Shown: piece by piece, positions 1-5,817 of the stretch
How the letters are laid out: the number at the start of each line of letters is the position of its first letter
Numbering within the stretch: the first letter of the stretch is position 1
From: an uncultured Verrucomicrobiota bacterium
GTDB taxonomy: Bacteria > Verrucomicrobiota > Verrucomicrobiia > Chthoniobacterales > SZAS-18
Assembly (NCBI GenBank): GCA_937873255.1
Contig: CALMVM010000192.1
Span: forward strand, 1,229-8,480
Direction: 5' to 3'
DNA: 7,252 nucleotides
Made by a program: the position numbers and the translations under genes
Notes under the pieces: model-generated
Databases searched by the model: none
Told to the model about the DNA's origin: nothing
What the model saw: only the letters and a program-made list of their open reading frames with translations

Positions 1-949
1 GGAGTGCCATCATCTTGGATGCCGCCGGCGGAGCGAGCCCGCTCGGCGGTTCGTCGAGAAATAGCATCAGCGGCCCGCCCGACAGCTCGACGCAGACGCT
101 CACGCGCTTGCGCTGGCCGCCGGAAAGCCGCGCAACGCGCGTGTGCGTGCGCTTGGACAGCCCGAGTTGCTCAATCGTCTGGACGATGAGCGCCTCGATC
201 TCGGCCAGCGGCGTCCGGGCGGGCAGGCGCAGCTTCGCCGCGAAGCGCAACGCCTGCATGACGGTCAGCTCGGTGTGGACGATGTCGTCCTGCGGCACGT
301 AGCCGAGCACCGAGCGCAGTTGGTCGTAGTGCGCATAGAAATCGACGCCGTCGAAGAGGATTTCGCCGCTCTGGCCGGGACGCAGGCCCGTCATCGTGTC
401 GAGCAAGGAACTTTTGCCCGAGCCGGACGGCCCCAGGATCGCCGCGAACTGCCCGCGCGAAACGTCCAGCGAGATGTCGGCGAGGATCGTCAGGTCGCGC
501 ACGCTCTTGTTGACGTGGCGCGCGGTGATCTCGACGCCCGTCAGCCCCGTGGTGCGTTCCAGGCCGGTGCCGTCGAAACGAAAAAAGAACGGCCCGAGCT
601 GGAGCTGGTCGCCGATGACGAGCCGGCGCGTCGCGAACCGCCGGCCGTTGACCAGCGTGCCGCCGCGCGATTGCAGGTCGCTGATCTGGAATCCCTCGGG
701 CGTGCGTTCGATGCGGGCGTGTCGGCGGGAAACGCTCTGGTCGTCCAGGACGAGGTCGTTCTTGGGGTCGCGCCCGAGGGTGAGCGCGGCCGGCAACAGG
801 ATGCGCCGCATCGCCCGTCCGCGAAAGAGCGCGTGCGACACCTTGCTGGAGGAGGTTCCGTCGTTCGTCGATTCGAGCGGCGGCTGGCCGTCCGGCGGCG
901 GCGCGCTTCCGCCGGAGGCGGCGGGATCGGCGGAGAGCGGCGGGGTCAT
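1..949 (-). CDS. FHA-domain ABC transporter ATP-binding protein, N-terminal 316 residues (cut by left edge)
   Basis: Probable ATPase of an FHA-regulated ABC-2/ABCG-type exporter; ATP hydrolysis would drive transport and the FHA domain would read phosphothreonine. The frame from ATG at 949 stays open to the edge. Residues 1-36 are Pro/Ser-rich linker. An FHA domain spans about 48-125, with GR at 59-60, SRRH at 74-77 and VNG at 100-102. The nucleotide-binding domain starts near 139: Walker A GPSGSGKSS at 173-181 (K179), Q-loop YVPQDD at 217-222, signature LSGGQ at 275-279, Walker B LMLFLDE at 294-300. The spacing 'YVPQDDIVHTELTV' is typical of ABCG-like proteins. The H-loop and the membrane domain expected downstream lie outside the window. 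The D-loop reads SGLA instead of SGLD, close to the edge, and may be sequence error. There is no Shine-Dalgarno before 949; the promoter at 960-988 implies an almost leaderless mRNA. Its divergent neighbour is a Ser/Thr kinase. Substrate unknown. Confidence 0.9.
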   Translation of the reverse strand, partial: MTPPLSADPAASGGSAPPPDGQPPLESTNDGTSSSKVSHALFRGRAMRRILLPAALTLGRDPKNDLVLDDQSVSRRHARIERTPEGFQISDLQSRGGTLVNGRRFATRRLVIGDQLQLGPFFFRFDGTGLERTTGLTGVEITARHVNKSVRDLTILADISLDVSRGQFAAILGPSGSGKSSLLDTMTGLRPGQSGEILFDGVDFYAHYDQLRSVLGYVPQDDIVHTELTVMQALRFAAKLRLPARTPLAEIEALIVQTIEQLGLSKRTHTRVARLSGGQRKRVSVCVELSGGPLMLFLDEPPSGLAPPAASKMMAL

Positions 950-959
950 GGGACACTGG

Positions 960-988
960 ATTTTAGAGGTCCGTGCGGGCCGCTTCAA
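960..988 (-). promoter_or_regulatory. Sigma70-like promoter for the FHA-ABC gene
   Basis: Read on the minus strand, TTGAAG (988-983, 4 of 6 to the -35 consensus) and TAAAAT (965-960, 5 of 6 to the -10 consensus) are separated by exactly 17 bases in an otherwise very G+C-rich stretch. Transcription would start near 953, about four bases before the ATG at 949. This fits the absence of a Shine-Dalgarno and suggests leaderless or near-leaderless translation. The start site is inferred, not seen. Confidence 0.55.
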
Positions 989-1127
989 GTTTTAATGCCC
1001 CCGCCCGCCCGGGGAAACCGTTTGCCGCGGAACGCACTTTGCCGTAGTGGATTGGCCCGATCGCCGCCGCCGTCTTTTCATGATCACCCGTCCCGCGATC
1101 CTGTGCCCGGGAGGGGCCGCCTGACCG

Positions 1128-1319
1128 ATGGACGGCCAGCCGCCTCCCCTGCCGTGGTCGCCTCCCGCGAATCGTCCACCTCCCCTGGGTCAACGATGCT
1201 GCCTGGCAATCGGCTCGGTCGGCTGTGTGACGCTCGCGGTGTTGGCGGCGCTGCTGGTCGGCGCGCTCATTCTCCTGCTCAAGTGCGCTTGGGGACTGCG
1301 CCTTGACCAGTGGCTATAG
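1128..1319 (+). CDS. Small proline-rich single-span membrane protein
   Basis: A 63-residue frame not recognised as a named family. Residues 4-21 are proline-rich (PPPLPW, then PPPLG). Residues about 27-52 form one long hydrophobic stretch (IGSVGCVTLAVLAALLVGAL and following residues), flanked by two cysteines before it (24-25) and by K52 and C53 after it. The hydrophobic pattern with few charged residues is the main reason to believe it is real; shadow frames in G+C-rich DNA are usually arginine-rich. A GGGAGGGG stretch near 1109-1115 could serve as ribosome binding site, but the gap to the ATG is a little long. It lies between the divergent FHA-ABC start and the kinase start, 73 bases before the kinase ATG, so it may be a small partner of either. 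It could still be a chance frame. Confidence 0.5.
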   Translation: MDGQPPPLPWSPPANRPPPLGQRCCLAIGSVGCVTLAVLAALLVGALILLLKCAWGLRLDQWL

Positions 1320-1341
1320 ACAAGGAGCGGTAAGGAAACCC

Positions 1342-1370
1342 TTTCCGTCCGGCCCGGTCTCATGTAAAAA
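1342..1370 (+). promoter_or_regulatory. Possible promoter of the kinase gene
   Basis: TTTCCG (1342-1347) and TAAAAA (1365-1370) are 17 bases apart, in the only A-rich spot between the small membrane-protein frame and the kinase ATG at 1393. The -10 matches 4 of 6 and the -35 only 3 of 6, so this is weak. A short inverted repeat, GGAAA-CCC-TTTCC (1334-1346), overlaps the -35 candidate. Alternatively the kinase is co-transcribed with the small frame upstream. Confidence 0.25.
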
Positions 1371-1392
1371 ATCTCACCGTAATTCCTTGCCG

Positions 1393-4266
1393 ATGAACGA
1401 CGACGACGCCAACCCGGCCATGCACGCGGAGACCGAGGCGTGGAGCCGGGCGGGCTCCATGCCGGTCGGTCCGTCCGCGCCGTCCCCGCCCCCGGACGCG
1501 GACCTCGCGGCGTTGAACCTGGAGCATTACACGGTCCTCAAACGCGAGGACGGCACCCCCTGGGAACTCGGCCGCGGGGCGATGGGCGTCACCTACAAGG
1601 CGTTCGACACGCGGCTGCGCTGCGCGGTGGCGTTGAAGGTCATCCACGCCGCGCTGCTGCAAAAACGCCCCGTCCTGCGCGAACGCTTCCTGCGCGAGGC
1701 GCGCATTGCCGCCAGCGTGCGCCATCCCAACGTCGCCAGCGTGTTCCATCTCGGCGAGGCCGCCGACGGGCATTGTTTCTACGCGATGGAGTTGATCGAG
1801 GGCGAGACCCTCGCGCAATGCGTCCGCCGCCGGGGTCCGCTGCCCGCGCCGATGGCGCTCGATATCGCCGTGCAGATCACCCACGCGCTGGTCGCGGCCG
1901 GTCAGGCCGACATGATCCACCGCGACCTGAAGCCGGCCAACGTCATGCTCACCACGGGTTCGTCGTTCCCCGAACGGCCCGGCTCGTCGTTGACCGGCAG
2001 CGATCCCGGCTCGGGCGGCGGCGGGGTGCTCGTAAAGGTCATCGACTTCGGGCTGGCGCGCACGGTCAAAGCCGGGCCGGACTCCGAACCGCTCACCGTC
2101 GCGGGCGGGTTCGTCGGCACCCCGCAATACGCCAGCCCCGAGCAACTCGCCGGTGACGAGGCTCCGCTCGACATCCGTTCGGACATCTTCAGCCTGGGCT
2201 CGACGCTGTGGTTTTTGCTCACGGGGGATCATCCGTTCCCGGGCAAGTCGCTGGAGGAAATCCTGCGCCAGCAACTGCGTCCGCCCGACCCGGCGCGCCT
2301 GCGGGCCGCCGGCGTGCCCGAACCCGTCGCGGCATTGCTGCGTTCCATGCTCGCGGCCGATCCCGCCGAACGCCCCCAGACGCCGCACGCGCTGCTCGAA
2401 GCCCTGCGGCTTTGCCGCGAGCAAATCCAGCCCACTTCCGCCTTCGCCGGCCAGACCGGGCAGCGGCCCGGTGCCCGCGCTTGGCCGAAGGTGGCCGGCT
2501 GGCTCGCCGCCGCGCTGGTCGCGCGCGCCGCCGTCGCCGGCCTGTGGGTCTGGAACGGACGCCCACGCCCGACGCCGCCCGCCGTCGCTCCGCTGCCGCC
2601 CGCGCCGGAGAAATCCATCGCCGTCCTGCCCTTCGACAATCTCAGCGCCGACAAGGAAAACGCCTACTTTACCGACGGGGTGCAGGACGAGATCCTCACC
2701 GACCTCGCCAAGGTCGCCGACCTGAAGATTATCAGCCGCACCAGCGTCATGCAGTACAAGAGCGGCGCGCCACGCAACCTGCGCGAGATCGCCGCGCAAC
2801 TCGGCGTCGCCAACATCGTCGAGGGCAGCGTGCAACGCTCGGGCAACAAAATCCGCGTCACCGCCCAGCTCATCGAAGCGCGCACGGACACGCACCTGTG
2901 GGCCGAGCATTTCGACCGCGACCTGTCGGACATCTTCGCCATCCAGAGCGAGATTGCCCAGGCCATCGCCGACCAGCTCCGCGCGCGCCTGTCGCCGCAG
3001 GAAAAAGCCGCCATCAACGCCGCGCCCACCTCCGACCTCGCCGCCTACGAGCTATATCTGCGCGCGCGGGTGCTCTACGCGGAATCCTCCGTCGCCTTCG
3101 TCCACGAGAAACTGCCGCAAGCCGCGCACCTGCTCGACTCCGCGCTGGAGCGCGACCCGAAGTTCCTGCTCGCGTGGTGCCTGCTCGCGCGAGCCCACGG
3201 CGACCGGTATTTCGGCGGCGACGACCACACGCCCGAGCGCCTCGACGCCGCCACCGCCGCCGTACAGGCCGCCGTCCGCCTCGCGCCCGACGCCGGCGAG
3301 ACGCACCTCGCGCTGGCGGATTATTATTACCACGGCTTCCGCGACTACGCCCGCGCCCGCTCCGAACTCGACCTCGCCCGCCGCACCCTGCCCAACAACG
3401 AGGAGGTCTACGAGTACGCCGCCTACATCGACCGGCGGCAATCCCGCTGGGACGACGCGTTGCGCAACTTCGGCCGCGCGCTGGAACTGGACCCGCGCAA
3501 TTTTTCCACCCTCCAGCAGATGGCGCTGCTCTCCCAACTCCTGCACCGTTACGACGACGTGGACCGCGATTACGAGCGCGCGCTGGCCATCGTGCCGGAC
3601 GATCCCGGGGCGCGCATCTATCGTTCCTACGTGCCGCTCGATGCTCGCGCGGACGTTACCCTTTTCCAGAAGACACGCGCCGCGCTCGTGGCCGAAAACC
3701 CCCGCGTCGCCCCCGACGTGGACGACCCGCATTACGCCCTGTGCGAACGCACCCCCGAGGCCGCCGCCCGCACGCTCGCCAGTTATCCGAAGGACGGTTA
3801 CGCCAACATGGGCGTCAACTACCCGCACGCCTACTGGGAGGGCCTGGTCGCGCGTTGGCAGGGCGATGCCCCGCGCGCGGAAGCCGCCTTCACCGCCGCG
3901 CGCGCCGAGGTGGAAAAAACGCTCGCCGGCAAGCCGGACTCCGCCCCCGCGCTCAGCGTCCTGGCGATGATCGACGCCGGCCTGGGCCGCAAGGAACAGG
4001 CGGTCGCCGAGGGCCGCCACGCCTGCGAGATGCTCCCTGTCAGCAAAGACGCGCTGGCCGGCGCGGCCGTGGCCGTGAATTTTGCGCAGACCCTCGCCTG
4101 GGTCGGCGAAAAGGCGGCGGCGGTCGATCAGATCGTCGCCGTCGAGCGCGAGCCCAACCTGCTGAGTTACGGACTGCTCAAGCTCCACCCGCGCTGGGAT
4201 GACCTGCGCGGCGATCCGCGCTTCGATGCCGCCGTGGAGGCGGTCCACTCGCACTGCGGCTATTGA
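1393..4266 (+). CDS. Transmembrane Ser/Thr protein kinase with TolB-like domain and TPR repeats
   Basis: A 957-residue Hanks-type kinase that would phosphorylate Ser/Thr on proteins and sense through its C-terminal half. Kinase domain about 46-340: glycine loop LGRGAMGV (59-66), VALK lysine K82, helix-C E102, HRDLKPAN (176-183, D178), DFG (218-220), GTPQYASPEQ (242-251), DIRSDIFSLG (260-269). A Ser/Gly-rich insert (about 187-211) separates the catalytic loop from DFG. One hydrophobic span (about 367-387, interrupted by R378) and a Pro-rich linker follow. A TolB-like domain of the kind next to CadC-type regulators runs about 407-540 (SIAVLPFDNLSAD; IVEGSVQRSGNKIRVTAQLI). The rest, to 957, is TPR-like (for example WDDALRNFGRALELDP at 686-701). 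Expected topology is cytoplasmic kinase with an outer sensor half. Start: ATG 1393 is preferred to TTG 1303, whose extension lacks family character and overlaps the small frame; no strong Shine-Dalgarno supports either. It diverges from the FHA-ABC gene, a plausible substrate. Ligand unknown. Confidence 0.93.
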   Translation: MNDDDANPAMHAETEAWSRAGSMPVGPSAPSPPPDADLAALNLEHYTVLKREDGTPWELGRGAMGVTYKAFDTRLRCAVALKVIHAALLQKRPVLRERFLREARIAASVRHPNVASVFHLGEAADGHCFYAMELIEGETLAQCVRRRGPLPAPMALDIAVQITHALVAAGQADMIHRDLKPANVMLTTGSSFPERPGSSLTGSDPGSGGGGVLVKVIDFGLARTVKAGPDSEPLTVAGGFVGTPQYASPEQLAGDEAPLDIRSDIFSLGSTLWFLLTGDHPFPGKSLEEILRQQLRPPDPARLRAAGVPEPVAALLRSMLAADPAERPQTPHALLEALRLCREQIQPTSAFAGQTGQRPGARAWPKVAGWLAAALVARAAVAGLWVWNGRPRPTPPAVAPLPPAPEKSIAVLPFDNLSADKENAYFTDGVQDEILTDLAKVADLKIISRTSVMQYKSGAPRNLREIAAQLGVANIVEGSVQRSGNKIRVTAQLIEARTDTHLWAEHFDRDLSDIFAIQSEIAQAIADQLRARLSPQEKAAINAAPTSDLAAYELYLRARVLYAESSVAFVHEKLPQAAHLLDSALERDPKFLLAWCLLARAHGDRYFGGDDHTPERLDAATAAVQAAVRLAPDAGETHLALADYYYHGFRDYARARSELDLARRTLPNNEEVYEYAAYIDRRQSRWDDALRNFGRALELDPRNFSTLQQMALLSQLLHRYDDVDRDYERALAIVPDDPGARIYRSYVPLDARADVTLFQKTRAALVAENPRVAPDVDDPHYALCERTPEAAARTLASYPKDGYANMGVNYPHAYWEGLVARWQGDAPRAEAAFTAARAEVEKTLAGKPDSAPALSVLAMIDAGLGRKEQAVAEGRHACEMLPVSKDALAGAAVAVNFAQTLAWVGEKAAAVDQIVAVEREPNLLSYGLLKLHPRWDDLRGDPRFDAAVEAVHSHCGY

Positions 4267-4289
4267 CCGACCAAGCGGGAAGTCCTTAC

Positions 4290-4318
4290 GCCGCCGTTTC
4301 GCTCAGGTGTCCGGCGGC
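4290..4318. terminator. Possible hairpin between convergent genes
   Basis: GCCGCCG (4290-4296) and CGGCGGC (4312-4318) are perfect reverse complements enclosing a 15-base loop. It sits in the 51-base gap between the kinase stop (4266) and the stop of the convergent zinc-ribbon gene (4318-4320), where a two-way terminator would be useful. No T-tract follows on either strand and the stem is short for such G+C-rich DNA, so it may be chance. Confidence 0.25.
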
Positions 4319-4482
4319 TACCGACGGGCGTCGGGCTGCGGCTGAATGGAAAATGGCCTTTCGCGCGCCGGCCGCATCTCGGTCTCGCGCTTGCCCGCGC
4401 AACGCGTACACCAATGCTGCTTCGAGCGGTCGAGCCGCTCCCTCTGCCCGCAGCGGTCGCACACGAAAAGCTCGGTTTTCAT
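4318..4482 (-). CDS. Small zinc-ribbon protein, 54 residues
   Basis: A short frame from ATG at 4482 to TAG at 4320-4318. It carries two cysteine knuckles, VCDRCG (C8, C11) and WCTRCAG (C25, C28), 13 residues apart. That is the layout of a four-cysteine zinc ribbon, with a basic Arg/Lys-rich remainder and a proline-containing tail. Its ATG overlaps the TGA of the upstream 106-residue gene (ATGA), so the two are very likely co-transcribed and translationally coupled; this supports it being real. No named family is recognised. Small zinc ribbons often contact nucleic acid or act as partner subunits, but no function can be assigned. The paired CxxC motifs in frame with a coupled start are unlikely by chance. 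Confidence 0.72.
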   Translation of the reverse strand: MKTELFVCDRCGQRERLDRSKQHWCTRCAGKRETEMRPARERPFSIQPQPDARR

Positions 4483-4799
4483 TGCACAGGGGCGTTGGAA
4501 TCGGGGATGACCGGCAGCGCCGAAGCCAGCGAGGCCAGGCCGAAATACTTCTTGACCCCTTCGCTGGACGCCGTTTCCACCATGCCCTTGCGCACGAGGT
4601 CTTGGAGCTTCTCGTACAGGCGCAGGCGCAGCATGTCCTCGCCGCCGTTGGCGAGTTTGCGCGCGCGCAGGTTCGTGTACACCAGGGTAAACAACGGCTT
4701 GAACTCGAACCGCGTTTTCCCGGAAAGCAGCACCGCCAGTTCCTCGGTCAAAACATCCGGTCCCCGACGTGAAAAAGTACCGGCATGTCTTGGAGTCAT
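4479..4799 (-). CDS. Conserved-looking hypothetical protein, possible winged-helix fold
   Basis: A 106-residue frame with balanced composition unlike the Arg/Pro-rich shadow frames nearby. Residues about 19-26 and 33-50 (FEFKPLFTLVYTNLRARK) look helical. An amphipathic helix at about 55-72 (MLRLRLYEKLQDLVRKGM) is followed by a short turn and a probable beta-hairpin ending at KKYFGL (83-88). Helix-helix-helix-wing is the shape of winged-helix DNA-binding proteins, but this is inferred from pattern only. The tail (89-106) is Ala/Pro-rich. ATG 4799 is the upstream-most start in frame, with a weak GAGAAAG about eight bases before it. It overlaps the downstream zinc-ribbon gene by ATGA, and together they could form a regulatory pair. 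It is transcribed divergently from the RRM gene across 271 bases. Function unknown. Confidence 0.75.
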   Translation of the reverse strand: MTPRHAGTFSRRGPDVLTEELAVLLSGKTRFEFKPLFTLVYTNLRARKLANGGEDMLRLRLYEKLQDLVRKGMVETASSEGVKKYFGLASLASALPVIPDSNAPVQ

Positions 4800-5070
4800 G
4801 CGCTACTTTCTCACGTTTCGGGCAGGATAGCGAGCATTGCCTTCCACGGGTGGGTCCGGCTGGAATGCGTAAAAGTTTCGGTTGCTTTCCCCCGCTGATA
4901 GGCGACTATGTGGTCGCTCAGACAAGCAAGAGCACGTTAAAAGACCGATGGTGGTTTTGTTCAAAGAAGGGTAAGGCCTCAGGGACAGATCGAAATCCGG
5001 ATTCGCCGGAAACACAGTCCTGCAAGCGCCCTCTCTGGTTTCTGCCAGCAATCCGAAAGAACAAACCCAT
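4800..5070. other. Divergent intergenic region, lower in G+C
   Basis: This 271-base stretch separates the minus-strand hypothetical gene from the plus-strand RRM gene. It is visibly less G+C-rich than the flanking genes and frames crossing it have no protein-like character. It should hold both promoters and a long leader for the RRM gene, but I find no convincing -35/-10 pair; TTGCTT (in the 4880s) followed by a poor -10 is the best seen. A small hairpin, TCCGG-ATTCG-CCGGA, sits at 4996-5010. No tRNA-like structure or known riboswitch was recognised. Confidence 0.5.
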
Positions 5071-5448
5071 ATGTCAGCCAAACTCTACGTCGGCAATCTC
5101 TCCTTCAACACCACCGAAAACGATCTCCAAGATCTTTTCGCCACGGTTGGCCCCGTTCAGGAGACCCTCATCATGCAGGATCGCATGACCATGAAATCGC
5201 GCGGCTTCGGCTTCGTGACCATGGTCGAAAACGCCGATGCGCAAAAAGCCATCGAGCAATTCCACGGCAAGCAGATCGACGGCCGTGCGCTCACCGTCAA
5301 CGAAGCCCGCCCGCGTGAGGAACGCAGTGGTGGCGGCGGCGGCGGCGGCAGCTACTCCGGCAGCAAAGGCGGCAGCGGCGGCGGCGGTTACGGCGGCGGT
5401 GGCCGCAGTGATCGTGGCGGCAGCGGCGGCGGTGGCCGTCGGTACTAA
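5071..5448 (+). CDS. Glycine-rich RRM RNA-binding protein
   Basis: A 125-residue single-RRM protein of the type shared by bacteria such as cyanobacteria and Verrucomicrobiota and resembling plant glycine-rich RNA-binding proteins. It should bind single-stranded RNA in the cytoplasm. The RRM covers about residues 3-80: RNP2 is LYVGNL (5-10), RNP1 is RGFGFVTM (44-51), with aromatic RNA-stacking residues Y6, F46 and F48; the last RNP1 position is Met rather than the usual Phe/Tyr. Residues 87-125 are a Gly/Ser tail with scattered Arg, Tyr and Lys, the type of sequence linked to RNA contacts or self-association. ATG 5071 starts the domain directly; the Shine-Dalgarno is weak. A strong hairpin follows 37 bases after the stop. 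Related proteins are often cold-induced; induction here is inferred only. Next gene: infA. Confidence 0.93.
   Translation: MSAKLYVGNLSFNTTENDLQDLFATVGPVQETLIMQDRMTMKSRGFGFVTMVENADAQKAIEQFHGKQIDGRALTVNEARPREERSGGGGGGGSYSGSKGGSGGGGYGGGGRSDRGGSGGGGRRY
5329..5445 (+). repeat. GGC-rich tandem low-complexity coding repeat
   Basis: This is the part of the RRM gene that encodes the Gly-rich tail. It is built from GGC/GGT codons interrupted by AGC, TAC and CGT. A 17-base unit, GGCGGCAGCGGCGGCGG, occurs exactly at 5368-5384 and again at 5416-5432. Such tracts can change length by replication slippage in steps that keep the frame. Confidence 0.75.
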
Positions 5449-5485
5449 GATCGCCCGTCAGCTTTCCCTTTAGTATTCATCATCG

Positions 5486-5530
5486 ACGCCCTGTTGCTTA
5501 ATGGTTAAGCGGCAGGGCGTTCTTGTCTCT
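5486..5530 (+). terminator. Strong hairpin plus T-rich tail between the RRM gene and infA
   Basis: Arms 5486-5501 and 5505-5520 pair over 16 positions around a TGG loop. Outer ACGCCCTG/CAGGGCGT is perfect; inner TTGCTTAA/TTAAGCGG pairs with two T-G wobbles. TTCTTGTCTCT follows from about 5520. This has the form of an intrinsic terminator for the RRM gene, with an imperfect T-tract. It ends only 13 bases before the infA ATG at 5534, leaving no room for a downstream infA promoter, so it may act as a partial terminator or attenuator. Confidence 0.75.
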
Positions 5531-5533
5531 CCA

Positions 5534-5767
5534 ATGGCCATCCAGAATCGAACCTCCGAAAAACCCATCGAAATCGAGGGGCGCATCGTCGATGTGCTCC
5601 CGGGCACCATGTTCCGCGTGGAGCTGCCTAACAGTCATCTCGTGCTCGCCCACATCTCGGGCAAGATGCGCAAACGCTTCATCCGCCTGACGGCCGGCGA
5701 CCGCGTCAAGATGCAGATGTCGCCCTACGACATGGACAAGGCGCGCATCGTCTACCGCATCGGGTAA
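5534..5767 (+). CDS. infA: Translation initiation factor IF-1
   Basis: A 77-residue S1/OB-fold protein that binds the A site of the 30S subunit and works with IF-2 and IF-3 in initiation. The body matches the family throughout: [20 protein letters not shown] (residues 13-32), then the IF-1 hallmark [27 protein letters not shown] and a final KARIVYRIG. Length is close to the usual 71-75, with a few extra residues at the N-terminus. An in-frame ATG at 5501 would add 11 residues, but it lies within the hairpin loop and the extension is not family-like, so 5534 is preferred. No clear Shine-Dalgarno precedes either start. queF begins 50 bases downstream, possibly in the same transcript. Confidence 0.95.
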   Translation: MAIQNRTSEKPIEIEGRIVDVLPGTMFRVELPNSHLVLAHISGKMRKRFIRLTAGDRVKMQMSPYDMDKARIVYRIG

Positions 5768-5817
5768 GGCGGACGCCGTTCCTTGCCGAAACGGGCGGCC
5801 TGGGGCAATATTCAGCG

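Noticed and set aside
171..956. Minus-strand frame of 261 residues starting at 956
   Set aside because: Wrong frame of the same strand; composition is Arg/Pro-rich and no domain is visible, while the frame from 949 shows all ABC motifs.
143..1306. Long plus-strand frame (387 residues) across the FHA-ABC gene
   Set aside because: Arg/Ala/Pro-rich shadow antisense to a frame with intact FHA, Walker A, Q-loop, signature and Walker B motifs.
1303..1392. TTG start giving a 30-residue longer kinase
   Set aside because: The extension has no family character and overlaps the small membrane-protein frame; ATG 1393 is a better start.
1360..2910. 516-residue minus-strand frame opposite the kinase
   Set aside because: Codon-bias shadow of the kinase in G+C-rich DNA; no recognisable motif.
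2208..4202. 664-residue plus-strand frame inside the kinase gene
   Set aside because: Overwhelmingly Arg/Ala/Pro, a +1 shadow of the TolB/TPR half.
3052..4254. 400-residue minus-strand frame opposite the TPR region
   Set aside because: Antisense shadow, Gly/Val/Arg-rich, no domain.
4803..5081. 92-residue minus-strand frame in the RRM gene leader
   Set aside because: Begins inside the RRM gene, has no motif and no ribosome site; more likely chance in lower-G+C DNA.
4769..5188. 139-residue plus-strand frame running into the RRM gene
   Set aside because: Crosses the intergenic region, overlaps the RRM gene in another frame and the minus-strand gene start; no protein-like pattern.
5329..5445. 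GGC-rich repeats as a CRISPR or mobile-element repeat
   Set aside because: They are in-frame glycine codons of the RRM protein tail, with no spacers or element ends.
5501..5533. Upstream in-frame ATG extending infA by 11 residues
   Set aside because: It lies at the top of a stable hairpin and the added residues are not part of the IF-1 family.
5768..5817. preQ1 riboswitch before queF
   Set aside because: Only a weak hairpin (around 5774-5797, bulged, no T-tract) is present; I could not match it to the preQ1 fold.
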